A DNA stretch of 64,000 nt, from assembly GCF_001649575.2 (NCBI RefSeq), contig NC_051452.1, positions 9,645,566-9,709,565 of the forward strand, read 5' to 3'. This DNA comes from Kryptolebias marmoratus. Taxonomy: Eukaryota > Chordata > Actinopteri > Cyprinodontiformes > Rivulidae. Within the stretch, counting starts at the first letter, position 1, and each line of letters begins with the position of its first letter. Shown in pieces: positions 1 to 12,380 of this stretch. A program made the translations under genes and the position numbers. The notes beneath the pieces were generated by a model. That model worked only from the letters and a program-made list of their open reading frames with translations. It was not told the DNA's origin and searched no databases.

Positions 1-335
1 CCTATGTTTTAGAGGGGGAACCGATTATTTCAGACGGCTGACATATTTGGTTCCCACTGGTAACTTTTGCAAACAAAAAACAACAAATGTCTCCAAATTC
101 AGAGGACTTGTTGTCCATGATGAGAGGAATAAACACAGTTAAAGACTTGTTGGTAAATTAACTGGTTGTAGGGCACCACAACTGCTTCCACCCGCGTCGA
201 TCATCATCATCATATGAAATAACTTTTTGTCACAACAAAAAATAGTGGCTGGTAAAATATTTGAGTGGCTGGTAAAAAAAAATTGGTCCACCAGCCACAA
301 TGGCTGGTGGACAAAATTTTTAATTTCCACCCCTG
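1..335 (-). mobile_element. hAT-type transposon, one end, truncated by the window edge
   Basis: Read on the minus strand from 335, this begins CAGGGGTGGAAATTA, the same terminus as the element at 39072. About 80 bases then match that copy closely, including the near-palindrome around the GGCTGGTGG/CCACCAGCC core. The sequence then diverges into stretches the 39 kb copy has lost to its N gap. No second terminus occurs between 1 and 250, so the rest lies outside the window. If it follows the 8-bp rule seen at the other copy, its target duplication is GTTGCATC at 336-343. The open frame at 139-342 (minus) translates terminal sequence and is not evidence of a gene. How far the element extends between 1 and 230 is inferred. 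Confidence 0.75.
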
Positions 336-3247
336 GTTGCATCTAATTTTTTGGCTTTGTGTTTTTTGAGTTTGTATCATTCATGTGTTTGCAGCGTTTT
401 TGCACCTGTCAGCCACCGTATGTAACCCCTAGTTGTACCAAAAGTTGAGTAAACTTCTCGTCATCGGGTGGACTGATAGATTCAGCATCCTTAGCATAAA
501 TAGATATGAGTCATAACAGACTTTACTTGTTTTGGAAAACAACAACAAACTAAGCAAACAATGTCATTTGAAAGTGTAGCAGTTTAATATTAGCTAATTA
601 AGCATTCTTTCACACTAGTATTCCATTTTTAAGGAAGAGTTGTTTTCCAGTTAATGACCTCAATCTGAATATCCATCAACCTGACCTCTGAAGGTAGAGT
701 TCTTCCTTTTTCATTCTCTTAATAGAACATCACTTCAAAATGGCCAAACTATTCCTTTAAACCGCACTCTAAAGGAAGCTGACCAGGATATTATGCTAAT
801 TATTTAAAAAAAAAAAACTGTTGTATCTACTAGAAAAAATAGCAAGATCTTAATTCTTACCCTTTTATCTTTAATGATTTGGATAACAATTACTATTTCT
901 AAGTATTTAAACAAGAATTTAATCCACTGTAACCAAAGTACGAATCAGTTCCACACTGGCTTCTTGGCTAAATTGTGAAATCAAAGACAATCATTGTTAG
1001 TTTGTTTACAAAATTTAGTCAATCGTAATGAACTTAAATTTTAAGTTGTTGTATTTATGGGTCTAAAACAAACAAATTGGCTTTAGGAACTAAATCAGAA
1101 AAACACTAATCATTCAACTTCTGCAAATAAGCTGTTTTAATTTTATTTTAATTTTACCGATGTAGCTATGAGTAATTAAAAACATTTCTGCTTGTTTTAA
1201 AACTTTAAAAACATGTATGCAAAGGAAGTAGAGGATAAGTGTTTTTACACGATCTTTATTGCCCCGATTTTTAAAGATTGGCAATAAAACTCCAAATCAG
1301 TCAACTTGTACAGTTAAAGATCTACAGCATTTTCATTTTATGCTAAATGCGTATTTCACACAGATTATTTAGCAGCCAGTGTGCATGTGGCTATGGATAA
1401 ATAGGAATTCACTTCTTTGTTTTAAGACTTTAAAGACATAAGTCTGGGAAATAAAGGATGGGCGTTTTACGAGAGAAAACTACAAAATGATTTATTACAA
1501 GATGATTATGTTTATAGGGTTAAGTCACTTGAAATTGTACATATTTTAAACAAAGTTAGGTATCCATTAACCTCATAATAGGAAAAGAAAATACTTTTTT
1601 TTTTTTTTTGTTCCATGCCTTGGGCTCTCTTTAGGGTTTTCTCTAAACATCTCAACATGAGATGCCCTGCAGCGTTTTCCACATTTTTATTTGGGATATG
1701 CAGTTCAAGCCTGTGTATCCACCACTGAGGAGTCAGAACCGGGGCTTGTCACTGCTCAGCATCAGGGCCCGTGGCAATGAGTGAGAGCTGCTTTCAGGAG
1801 TGCTGTAAGTGCCAGTTTGAATTGGTCATTTGTTATATTGACTGCGCACTGAAGGCTTCCCATTGATTTCCCATCGACGTGTAGGTGAGCAGTAGATAAG
1901 CCGGCAGACGGGAGGAGATAAGCGCCTGCCGTTTTCCCTGACAGCAATGGATGCCACGAAGGACGGCACAAAGTCAGATGTCTGACAAAGTCAACCATGG
2001 AACGTGGAGTTCGCTGCTAACACGCAAAATCACTCTACATTTCCATGCTTAGTCTAGTGTCTTGCCGTTGAGCACTGCAAAGCTGCTATATTGAATTAGC
2101 TGTAGTCTCTGTCACATTAGAAGCCCTCCTCCTGACAGGAGCGTATCAATCAACTGATTCATTCTTATTAGATTAAACTATGGGGGTGTCACGTCGTTAA
2201 TGTGAAAAATAAGAACGTTAGAGTGAGAAAATGGAAAATCTATTTCAACAAAAGGCCAAGAGTCAGAAGAAGAATGTCAAACATTACTAATGGTAATGTT
2301 TGAAGTTTGAACTAAGGACATTAATATTGATTGAATGACACCAGTATCTGTCTTCATGCATGGAAATTCAACTGTTGTGCTTTTTGATCAGCATGACAGA
2401 TTCCTTCTACAAACATGGACACTTTATGCATAAAAATCAATTAAGGGATGACCAAATGAATCACAATACCCAGTTAGATTCTCCCCTCGAAAGGAACAAG
2501 CTTAAATGGCTCGATTTCTCTTAGCTGAAGTGGACAGCAGTCGGTGTTCCCTCATTTTGGAAAATCAGGGACGATATCTGACACATGAGCCATGCTGGTT
2601 GAGGCAAAACCAAAGAGAAAAGTCGTGTTTGAACAAATATTTTGTGTGTTTAGACAGCATCACTTTGCACCAGGCTGCTATATGGATCTTCAACTTTGTT
2701 AAATTTCTACAGCATGAATAACTATTTGATTCCAAAGTGATGCCAAAAAAAAGAATAATGCATTTCCTGGAAAGTGGTGAATTTTTAGAAATATGTTTTA
2801 GATGAATAAAGTTTGCTCTTCTGTTATTCATGGTTGGGGTTGGTTCCAGTCAGGAATTCTCCGAACTGAGAACGTGGTTGGTTTCATCTCAAAGCTGGGT
2901 CAACTTTCCTGTCTTTGTCTCAATCACCCCCTTGTGATATCCTAATTATTTCCACCTGTTTTTTGAATATTTGGGTGAAGTTTAGTACCTGGAATTTCTT
3001 ATTATTGAGCCCACCTGCATTACGATATACAATCACCATCTGAGGTGGGCGCTAAGTTCTTTGGGGTGTGCAACATTATCACTGCACATTGTATGAATAT
3101 ACTAAAATAACCTTTCTAACAATGAAAACAAAAGTAAAATTCATTGTCAAACATCAAGTATATTGTTCACAAGGAATAAATGATAAATTAAAGATTTCTA
3201 TGCAAGTGTTTTAGATGAAGATCATTTTATGTTGAGAAATTATAGAG
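336..3247. other. Unassigned AT-rich non-coding DNA
   Basis: No gene is supported. Frames are short and stop-rich on both strands. There is an A run near 806-817 and a T run at about 1595-1609. The stretch 1620-2000 is less AT-rich but shows no splice-flanked frame or recognisable domain. A perfect short hairpin at 2277-2303 is listed separately. Confidence 0.6.
2277..2303. repeat. Perfect 11-bp inverted repeat, 5-nt loop
   Basis: TCAAACATTAC and GTAATGTTTGA are exact reverse complements separated by TAATG. No T run follows it and no gene adjoins it. It could be a fold-back remnant or chance in AT-rich DNA. Confidence 0.6.
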
Positions 3248-3550
3248 TTGTAGCCTTTTTGGTCAAACCTTGAAATTAACATTACGGGCAGTCTTGTGCA
3301 ATACCATGAGACATTCTCAGAGTACGTCTTGTGAATAACTTTGTCTATTTTACAGATACTGAGCGAAAATTTGACGTGGTAGTAGTAGAGTAATAGGTGT
3401 TTTGGGTTTGCTAATGTTGATTAAACATGGTGGCCAAACTGAATTGGGTTGGCGCCTAAAGTTAGCAAAACATCTCAACCACTGGACGGATTTTTATGAA
3501 ATCTTCAAAAAGTAATCATTCGATGAACAGCTGGTACTGAGTAACAGACG
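3248..3550. repeat. Rearranged family A fragments
   Basis: Pieces of family A occur here in mixed orientation. A minus-strand GGTCAAACCTTG piece is followed by a plus-strand piece with TACAGATACTGAGC and GTGGTAGTAG. Next comes a minus-like GTGGCCA piece, then a plus-strand piece with AAAACATCTCAACCACTGGA and AAAAAGTAATCATTC. The scrambled order suggests successive nested insertions or inversions of old copies. Motif recognition is clear for the last piece and weaker for the others. Confidence 0.45.
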
Positions 3551-3560
3551 CATAAACACA

Positions 3561-5879
3561 CTGGCAAAAACATTATATACATGCATAAAACAATACAGCT
3601 AGCAAATTAGCACATTGGCAGATGTTGCGGCTGGTGTGATTTCACCACAGGGGTCTGTAGTTTTGATTCTTCTTCCCTCAAGTGATCATGTCACCACATC
3701 CCCACTTGACACTGTCTTTTTAACCACATTTCATAGCCTTCCATTTGGTCTGTGGCCGATGTGAAGACAGCATGAGATGGTACATTCGCTCCCATAAGAC
3801 GATGCTCTCCCTCAGTCAGGGTACTCACGTGCCTGCGAGCAGGCGCCGCTTTAAAGTCGGGGAAAAGAAGTCTCTTGTGAGCAGTAAACACCACAGAAAA
3901 CACGAATCCCTGCAGACTCTTCCTGCAAAAATATGCACGAGTACACGCTGTTTCTGCAGCCAGTTTTAGAGAGATATGTGTATCCTCTTTTTATCGTGGT
4001 CTTAAGCATTAAGCAAACTTTGCCTATAAATAGTTGTCCCCAATATCTCCTTTCTCAGACATGCCACCAGCAACTGTTTAGTCTTAAAGGGATATTTTAG
4101 CATGATTTATTTTTCAGACTACCTAGGCCAGCATGTTTTACTCTAAGCAATGCTAATTCTGCCTAATTTCAGAGGAACAAAGAGAATATTCAGCTCTGTT
4201 GCGTCTATGTGGCTTTTAGTTCTTTAAGGCATATCAAATCTGAAAAATCAGCTGAAGACATTCCCATAAACTTGTCACAACTGCCTTTCAAATCAGTGAG
4301 ACGAACACGCACAGGAAGTTTCGTCTGAAGTGGTTCTTTGCAGCCTTGAAAAATAGCTGATTTATGAATACAGGCTTCTGGAACAAACGGAGGGTTCTTT
4401 TGGTGCTTTTGACAAACTTGACAACTTTAAAAAAGGCCCATTAAGGAGGGTTGTGAATAATACACATGGATGTTTTGTCATTTTTTTCGATCCTTTTAGA
4501 TTTTTTTTCAAGGCTAACTAATGTTGAAGCGCAATCAAATGGTCAATCGAGTGCAGTCGAGAACACTCTGTCTCACAGCTTTCTCTAAAGACCCTCAGAC
4601 ATCACTTTGTTTCTGACAGTGATTATGTCGGGTGGCCCTTCTTTTTCTTGTGCGTGCACCATCTCACACTTGCTTTTGGGCTTTATAGAAAAGGAATGGA
4701 AGTATCTGTGATCTGAAGCCTTCTGATGCTCTCTCTCCTGCGGCTTCTGCACTACAGTGGGTGTCCGTGTGTCTAATTCCCCCCCCTCCCTCTGGGAGAA
4801 GTGAGCAACGCTTGCCCACCTGGGCCTCTGCCAGAGCCCAGGAAGTGCGAGTCAGAGGGTGGTGATTAAAGGAATGGAAGAACATGGAAGAAAAATGAGG
4901 AGAGGGTTGCTGAAAAGGAAGAAGAGGAATGAGGTGACTAAAGGGAACTGCAGCGGGGAGTGTGTTGTGGCAGCAAAGAGGCTTTGGTAGCTCCTGTGGC
5001 CCTTTTTTTCTTTACTGTATCATGCAGGGCAACAATCCTTAGGGGCACTTTGAAAGAAATGATTTGCCTCCTTTTTGTGGCTTTGTTCAAGGCGCGCACG
5101 CTGCTGGCTGTAACCTCTGGGGAAACCACAGGAAAGAGTCTTTTTCACCATATTTATACCCTGCTGTTGCAACAATGCAGTTCTGAGACATAAAACCCTT
5201 TACAAATCATGAATCGAATTACTTTCCACATCAAAATGAGGCAAATACAGAATCAGCCTTTTGAATACTACCAGAGGAGGTTGGTTAAGGTGAAAAACTC
5301 CTAAAACAGATAATTATTTTTGAAATCTACTCAACAAAGCTAATTCTAGTGTTACAAATAGCTGAGAGATTTGTGGAGACGGTTTCAAAAAAAGTATAAT
5401 TTACACCTTGCCTATATGTTCACGGTGGAATTAGCACTTCAGCAGGGAAATGTAGGAGCTGTCAGATTGTTTTAAAGACTAAATGGCATCTTGATCACTT
5501 CACTGACATCTGTTTGAACAAAGAGCTTCTCTAAAGATGTTTTCCCCCTGCTTCTGCTCAAACCTGGCTTATATGGAAGCTTGCAAGATGGCAATATTTT
5601 GTGACACTAGTTACAACATTGCTGTATTTTAGTCAATAAAAACGTGTTAAATCTATCTAAATCTAGCTCAACTCCCATTTCAGGTTGTGCTTTATCTTCT
5701 ATCTATAGAAAACTTTTAAGCTTGATATCAACACTAATCTTAAATCTTTCTTTTGTGGGAAAACAAAATGTCTTTGCACTTACAGGTCATTGCAGGTAAT
5801 GTGTATATTCTGAATGGAAAGAAAAGGTTCTGTAGTGTCATAACACCTCTCGAGTGTCCTTTTATGACAAACCTCTGAT
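3561..5879. other. Unassigned non-coding DNA
   Basis: No gene or mobile element is recognised. The part at about 4690-4980 is richer in G and C and open in several frames at once, but none resembles a known protein or is flanked by convincing splice sites. Confidence 0.55.
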
Positions 5880-6010
5880 ACCCCGTTCAGACCTGGCACT
5901 ATATATTTATCCTGGGCAGTCAGCTCTGATTGAGAGCGTTCACACCTGGCAGGTAATTGCGTACCCTTAAAACGTTTTTGCAATTAGATGGTAATTACTT
6001 GCTCTGTGTG
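5880..6010. repeat. Interspersed-repeat fragment with GTTCACACCTGGC-type motifs
   Basis: The motifs GTTCAGACCTGGCA and GTTCACACCTGGCA occur 50-60 bases apart, a pattern I recognise from dispersed fish repeats. It may belong with the family C sequence about 650 bases downstream, which also carries a TGTTCAGACTG motif. Boundaries are approximate. Confidence 0.4.
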
Positions 6011-6568
6011 CAGATACTTTCAGACATCCGAATTATGTTGTTGGTTTGTCATCAACATGGTTATAGAGACATTTGAGTTACATTATCTCTTGATAAGCTT
6101 AATTACATAACAACAATACAATGATTAGAGACGTCACAAAGTTCTGTGGCAAAGCACATTTGAACCTGTAAAAATCGATCTCATTGTGAGTTGTTTTACA
6201 CAGCTTCATTGTGAATGTAACATCAGTGTTGTGTTTAGTTAAGTGAATATAATATGGCTCATCATTGCTCAGACTCTAATTCTGTGATTGGCACAGCATA
6301 TTAAAGCTTAGTGTGACCACAGCAGGTCCAATCAGCTCTAAAAACTATCAAAATAAAGAGAAACTCACTACAAGTCTTGCATTGTAGTCTGATTAATACA
6401 ATCCTGAAGACTTTACGGGTTTTTTTTTAGAACGATTCTGATAAACAGTTGATTGAAACTTTTTTGCCTAAAACAAAATAAAAAATTAACCAAAAAAGTT
6501 GCAGCTTCAGAATACTTACAAGGGTGGTTCTTTTGTTATCCTCAATTAGCCAGCAGGTGAGCAAACTT

Positions 6569-6571
<3 letters not shown>

Positions 6572-6612
<41 letters not shown>
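6572..6612. repeat. (AT)n microsatellite
   Basis: About 20 uninterrupted AT units, followed by GTATATTA. It separates the 5.9 kb repeat fragment from the family C copy. Confidence 0.97.
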
Positions 6613-6615
<3 letters not shown>

Positions 6616-6639
6616 TATTACCCTAAGACATCCAGGTAA

Positions 6640-6880
6640 TAACTCTTCTGCCCGTGTGGGGTCATGTCAGTTCAACAGGAGGTCCTACAGCTTTGCTCTG
6701 GACGGATTGTGTTCAGACTGTCAAACGCATGCGGATAAAAGGGGTCAGGACCACCTTTGAAAGTGGTTTGAGTAAAAAAAAAAAGAAAATTACAATGCAC
6801 TTTAAGAGCATTCATAGTTGGTGCTATCCAGATGTGATTGGATGGGTAAGCACCAGATGTGAACAGGTTCAAAATGCTTT
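6640..6880 (+). repeat. Family C interspersed repeat, copy 1
   Basis: The part from about 6676 to 6815 aligns by eye with the reverse complement of 38611-38740. Shared landmarks in order are GGTCCTACAGCT/GATCCTACAGCT, GCTCTGG, TGTGTTCAGAC, GATAAAA, GGTCA, GACCACCT/GAACACCT, and TGGTTTGAG/TGGTCTGAG. Similarity is roughly 70 per cent, so both copies are old. A purine-rich A tract at 6775-6787 interrupts this copy. The family has no open frame and may be a non-autonomous DNA element. Confidence 0.6.
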
Positions 6881-8089
6881 ACTTCTGGTTTGATGCCATC
6901 TGTATTGTCAATGCACTGATGTGATCTATGATCTGGATCTTTTAACCAGATTATCTGCTCTGACGTTAGTGTATACGTTCTGTCAGACCTTATTTGACAA
7001 AATTATGTTTTTCAAAATTTACCAATTTGATGACTTAATTTAAAAAGAAAATATTACCATAGAAAAGTAAAACCTCTTGCAATCATTTGTAAAAATAAAA
7101 ACATTTTATGCCACTTTAGACTCTCTGTTTACAGTATTTGACTTTTTGTTTGCAGTCATATTACCCAGGGAGGTAAACATACATGTGCAGTTCACTGATG
7201 TCAGATCTCTAGAGTTTTGAAATAGAAATGTCTCGCCTCTTAAGACAAGCTGCCAACATGGAAAAAGCTGCCAAGCTTTGTTCGATAGACAATAATTACA
7301 ACCAGACTTCCTCAAAAACACAAAGATTCAACACAGCAGTTGTTCAATGTGCCTCGCATCAAAATCAAGGACTCCTGCGGAGGCTAAAGACGAATGTCTG
7401 CCGTGATGTGCTGCTTCACTTCAGCACACAGCTCACCTCTTTCACTTCTGAGTGAAGGGCAGGTGTCCATGCGGTGGAAACAGTCGCATTCTTGGCAGCT
7501 TTTTTTGGGGGGTGTGTGTTATTGATGACTCTCGGAGGCAGCAGTGATAGGATCAGCTGGAGCTTCATTGTTGAGCAGGACCCTCTGCTTCTGTGAGGGC
7601 TGAATCATCTTATTGCATCACCCACACAAAGATATTATGTTTGAAACCCCCAGTTCTATACCACGCAGGGCACAGGCCGAATAAGAGACTTTACCTCCAT
7701 TTGGGAATTGATTTGTGCTGATATGTAATACGCATTCATGCTCCATAACTGCTCTTTCCCCACCCCTTCAGCTTTTCTAATTCTCATGCACTCCTCACAC
7801 CACTTGAACAGCAAATAAAATCCAGCAGAAGCACTACGATTAGCAGCACAAATTAGGCGATACAGCCTGTTTGGGTTTTCACCTTGAGTTCTTTTTTCTT
7901 TCATACACTGTGTGTGCAACAACTATGCTTCTTCTCAGCTGGGGTTTAATCAGATCATCAGTCCCTTCATATGTCCCACCTTATACATTGTCTCCATTTC
8001 TTTTACATCATGCTAACTTCCCCTGGCGAATGTCATTACTGTTGCTGCAGCACGGTGATTTGTAGCACCAGCTTTACAGCTGTAATCGT
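6881..8089. other. Unassigned non-coding DNA
   Basis: No repeat copy or gene is recognised. The frame at 7228-7455 has no domain, and the opposing frame at 7656-7922 has no splice-like flanks. Confidence 0.55.
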
Positions 8090-8370
8090 GCAGTTTTAGA
8101 CTCCAATTAGCATTCGTTTCCATATTTATGGAGGAGATCTCCATATATTCTGATTACCAGTGTGTATTTGACGATGTGTATTATTAGCATGGTTGTTAAA
8201 TAGAAAGGAGAGGGTGTAGAGCGCTGAGTGCCAGGGATGGAGGCTGGTGAACGATGTGGTTTTGATTCTGCTTCCTGTCAAATGAATCTCGGCCTCGGGT
8301 GACCTAATTAGGCCGGTAATAAATCAAAGCATCCCACAAGGCTCTCGCATTCTGTTGATGTGAGATATGT
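8090..8370. promoter_or_regulatory. Candidate conserved non-coding block
   Basis: The sequence changes here to a mixed composition dense in homeodomain-type cores (CCAATTAG, CTAATTAGG, ATAAATCAAAGC). It also has a near-palindromic GGAGATCTCC at 8132-8141 and no long frame. This texture is typical of vertebrate developmental enhancers, but no alignment was possible. It rests on composition and motif density alone. Confidence 0.25.
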
Positions 8371-8570
8371 CAGTGACCCTCAGGGGGAGGCCTGGGCCAA
8401 CCTTCATCATTTCCTCCCCCCCAAAATCAAGGTTAGCAGTGAAAATCAAGGACTGTCTGCAAACTTGAACGGCTTTTTTGGTGGACAGTTTAACTAAATT
8501 AAACCAAGTTTAGGGCATGGAACCAGCACAGCAAGACTCCCAAAGTCCCAATCACGTACAGGCTGTATCT

Positions 8571-8589
8571 ACACACACACACACACACA
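8571..8589. repeat. (AC)n microsatellite
   Basis: Short uninterrupted AC run ending in ATCTGCAG. The region just after it is open on both strands (8569-8903) without any recognisable protein. Confidence 0.9.
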
Positions 8590-9372
8590 TCTGCAGTCTG
8601 CCTTTGGAAGATTCATTGGAACTACACCGCAGGTCGGCAGGTTGACAGATGCGATGGCCCTCACGCTCCGAGAAGAGAAAGAGGAGAGGGATTTCAGCAG
8701 CTCTGATAGGCCAGTACCCCCGAACAGAATCCTGCGGGAAATGTCCAGCTGCTGGTCATATTGGTGTCGAGATGAAGCTGACAGACCTCGGAGGATGGAG
8801 CTCAGTGGAGAAACGTCTCTTTCTGCCTCTCCCTCTTTCTCTCTCCGTCTGTCTTTCTGTCTCATCTGTTTTAGATGATCCTGGTGGGTTTTTGAGTTGC
8901 TGAATCAGAATTATCTGTCATGTTTAGAATAAAATGTGATGCTTAAGTAATTGTCATGTTCAGTACATCTCGCAGCCTGTCAATGCGATTCACAATGCTG
9001 ATGGTGCCTGTCGCTTTACTTTGCGTTGTCTGTTTTCCAATTTTTTGTGATGGTGTCACTACAAAGCCCTACATTCGTTTTTGATTTGAGAATCTGTGTT
9101 TCTAAATGAAACTTAAAAGGTATATTCAAAGAGTTTTAACAATCAGCTTTATAATTATTGGTTGTTTTTGGTGTCACACCTAGAGATTACGCAGTGTGAA
9201 AGACATTTAAAGGCTGTTAGAGCTGTTACTGCAAATTTTGGGCAAATCTCATGAGTGGTTTCTATGTTCTGCATTCTAACAAAGGTTGTGAGTCATAGCT
9301 GACGGATGTCTGTCTTTTGTAAATGCTGCTTGTTTCTAATTGACATTAATCTCTGCTAGGCTTCATCTCCAC

Positions 9373-9681
9373 TAGGGTTGCATGATAGAAGAAAAATATG
9401 TGGTTGTGATGCTTTTGTTGAATATTAATAACAATATCACTTGTGATAAATCCACATTTCCTCACTCCTCTCCGTTCCTTCTCTTTATGATGTTCACAAC
9501 ACTCTGTATGCTTTCATTTCTCTGCCACTGTCACTTAAACCAAGTGGTGTCCATCTGATTGGTTTATATTGGTATATTGGTTTGCAGGATATGAATGCAT
9601 CTGATTTATTGCCGTCTAAGCAGTCCTTTAAAATATTGATACTACAATACAAATTAATTTTCTATATTTTGTGCAGCTGTA
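9373..9681 (+). repeat. Family D MITE-like repeat, copy 1
   Basis: Begins TAGGGTTGCATGATA and ends near TATATTTTGTGCAGCTGTA. The reverse complement of that end resembles the start, so the copy has inverted-repeat-like ends about 309 bases apart. Internal landmarks TGATAAATCCACA and GTCCATCTGAT recur in the minus-strand copy at 57775-57969. Elements starting GGGCTGCACGATA are common in fish genomes and are usually non-autonomous DNA transposons. The family assignment is from memory, not a database search. Confidence 0.6.
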
Positions 9682-11447
9682 ACTGCTGTGATTGTTAGAC
9701 ATTTGGACTCCATTGTATGCATTTGATTTCTGATACTAACTTAAACATACTTTGTGGTTATTAGGTTAACTGTAGAAGCTTCTGGTTAGCATTTAAACAC
9801 TTGGCTTGTTAGCTGGTAACTTGTTTCTCATGCAGATTCACTCAGTGGTGTGGGGACTACTGCCTTTCAGATGAAATAAAGGCTATTGGAAAGTTGCAGC
9901 AAACAGAACAAATCCATGTGGCTGCTAGTATCACACCTAATGAAATCGTGCTTAACGGGGTTATGAGTCTTTGTCACAAGTATATTTTATACTCTGAGAA
10001 CTACAGGGCAGAATTCCTGGAAAACCCCTCCCAGTATTGGGTCTCTGCTCTTCCCCATTTGACATTAGCAAACTCGTCAAGAAGAGGCCGCCACCTGTTT
10101 CTGTCAGACAGTGCACAATAACGAGCAAACGTAGGAAACATGTCCCTTCACTGCCCGGCCGAGGCAAACTCTCTCCCAGCCAGCACGACTACAGAGAGCA
10201 GCACTGTCTCCTTCCATGAGTTATTCTTCATAAGTTTTGCTGGAACAGTTGTAAAAATGTATTTTCTAACGGCCTCGGCCAGCTGCTTGTCAAAGCTGTC
10301 CATCAAGCTGGCGCAACAGCCAGCTTCTGGAAGCAAAGAAGTTGAAGTGAAGTGCTGTTCCGCATAAACAAACACGCCCATGAAGTTCTGACCAATCACG
10401 CAATACTTGGTATTGATAGAAATAGCTCTGTCCGGTCCTTGTGCACAGGACGGGCTCTAGTGAGAACAAAATGACGTGATATTCGTCACTCAACTACATC
10501 AATGAGATCAGATTTATTCACTTTTTGCTTCAACCGGACCATCCAAGCACACTTGGCCATCTTAACGCTGTGCATCGGCTCTATTTCTGGCCGACCACTT
10601 TTTAATAATAACTTAAGCACACCTTTGTAATGCCTTTCTCTTTAAGTGGAAAAACTGGGATGGTAACAGTATGAAAAATAATAGAGACGAAAAAGCTTTA
10701 ATCCCCAGTTTGTGATAAAACACTTAAAATGTACGCTTTGAAGTCTTAAATGGTTGACATGTATTAAAGGAATGTGTCTGTATGACAGGGCTAATAGAAT
10801 GCAGTAACCTTTCCACAGTTTGTTTCTGTCGAAAATCCTCATGAGGTCACGCTTGGAGCTGGAATAATGTTTGTCACATAAATTTCAGGCTTTCGCTGGA
10901 ATTGTTTATGTCTTGTGATTGCTGTGAACACTACTCCCACTTTACTGAGTCATGCAGACGAACACAAGCTGGCAAACTTACACGTTTACTCATAAAGAGT
11001 CTAAAAGAAAAATCACAAGATCTGTTTTACAAACAAAAACAGGATGTATTTAAAAAAAGTAGTGAAAGACGCCTTCAGTATAAGAGAATGTGATCTCAAG
11101 TCACAACTGTGTTGTTGGCTCCTGAGGGTTTAGAAAAGCTCTTGTTGAGCCGTAATAGCGCTGGATATCAAATGATGCTGCAGGGGAATCATGCTTGCTT
11201 CTTTTCACACAAACAATCTTGTTTTTCACAAATACTCAAGGTCAGGAGCTGCAAGTGGGGCGCTGCACCTTTCATTATCCTTCACCAAGCTGGATCCGTT
11301 GAGACTTTAATCGTTCAACATAAAGAAAGTTAAACAAGAGGCAGACAGAATATATCTATATGAGTCAAAACAGTGTGAAGATTTAAGACAAAGGGAAGGA
11401 TTTATATGAATTGCTGAATGAAACTAGCTTTTTTTTTCCTGAATTTT
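9682..11447. other. Unassigned non-coding DNA
   Basis: Several overlapping frames on both strands occur at 9894-10493, but none matches a known protein and the overlaps suggest chance in a less AT-rich patch. No repeat family is recognised. Confidence 0.5.
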
Positions 11448-11862
11448 TTAGAGTTCTGTGAATGCTCAGGGCTGAATGACTTTGCTGAAATGTGTTGAAC
11501 TAACTGAAACCGAGTTATTACAGTTAAAATGATCAGGACAGAAGCTAAACAGCAGCTAAAGGCTAAATGGAGCATAAGTCAAAAATAGAGCAAATATGCT
11601 GAAGTAGAGTTCAAAGCATGAATTGAAGAGGGAGTTTCTATGCAGAAAAATTGTGCTGAAATATTTTCAAAAGTATAAAAGTTACTGAAACCAAAATTCA
11701 TAGCACACTGTACTGTATCCCACTGAGCTGAATGTTTTGATGTATGAATGGTTTAAATTTCACACAGTATGTGGAAGTAGTTAGATGGCAAAAATGTATG
11801 GAGAAAACACTTCAAACAGGAAAACAAGGATGTGAATGCTAACTCAGCATTTACACAATTAT
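11448..11862 (+). repeat. Family B repeat, copy 1 (short internal array)
   Basis: Shares order with the copy at 34351-35010. It has a TCTGTGAA start with TGAAATGTGTTGAA, then AGCAGCTAAAGGCTAAA. It continues with AAAATAGAG, then CAAAATTCA, and ends near AACTCAGCATTTAC, where the other copy has GACTCAGCGTTCGC. Only about two AGCTAAA units remain here, compared with ten or more in the other copies. There is no open frame. Confidence 0.55.
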
Positions 11863-12120
11863 ATCCTCGGCTTCTGTCAGAGCCAAGGTGTTTTCTTGCT
11901 GCTGGATATTGTTTTAAATGCGTCAACATTAAGATGCAAAAAGAGCATGAAAGATTGAAAGCGTAGACTTGTGGATTTCTTCTTTGGATGTTTCGGCTTC
12001 TCTCTTGCTGCAGAAGTGTCTCTTCTGAAGCCGTTGGGGAACAAAAAGTAACACTGAAAATGCAGGCAGTGCAATGTTTGTGTAGTTTGTTTCACCTGAA
12101 GTAAAGTTTAATGCGACTTC

Positions 12121-12380
12121 CTAAGGGTTGCACTGAGTTTGACAAATTAGGCTCTTAAGAATGTATTTGTCACGACGAAAACTTGAAGTCGATGGAGTCT
12201 GCTCTCCTTTAGGGAGCGTAAACAAGTCCCTGCGGTTGCCAAGCCCCTCCCATGTGGCTCTGATTGACAGTTTCTGGCGGCAGGGGCCCCCAGGCAGTAA
12301 AGTCTTAAACATAGTGCTTGAAGCCACAGAGTCCCAGAACCCAGGGCTGTGCCAGCTGCTGCATGATACCCCTCTGTGAG
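12121..12380. promoter_or_regulatory. Candidate conserved regulatory block with Pbx/Meis site
   Basis: A block of about 260 bases has balanced base composition, unlike its AT-rich surroundings. It contains TGATTGACAG at 12261-12270, which is exactly the composite Pbx-Meis/Prep decamer. Both strands are open over part of it (12161-12379 plus, 12121-12462 minus), which would fit a slowly evolving sequence or a missed exon. No protein family is recognised in either frame. Enhancer function is inferred. Confidence 0.35.

Noticed and set aside
139..342. 67-codon minus frame at the window start as a host peptide
   Set aside because: It is the translated terminal repeat of the hAT-type element, and the same peptide appears from the copy at 39072.
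8569..8903. Overlapping frames on both strands (98, 84 and 78 codons)
   Set aside because: Simultaneous openness in three frames next to an AC microsatellite and a pyrimidine-rich tract points to low stop density, not coding.
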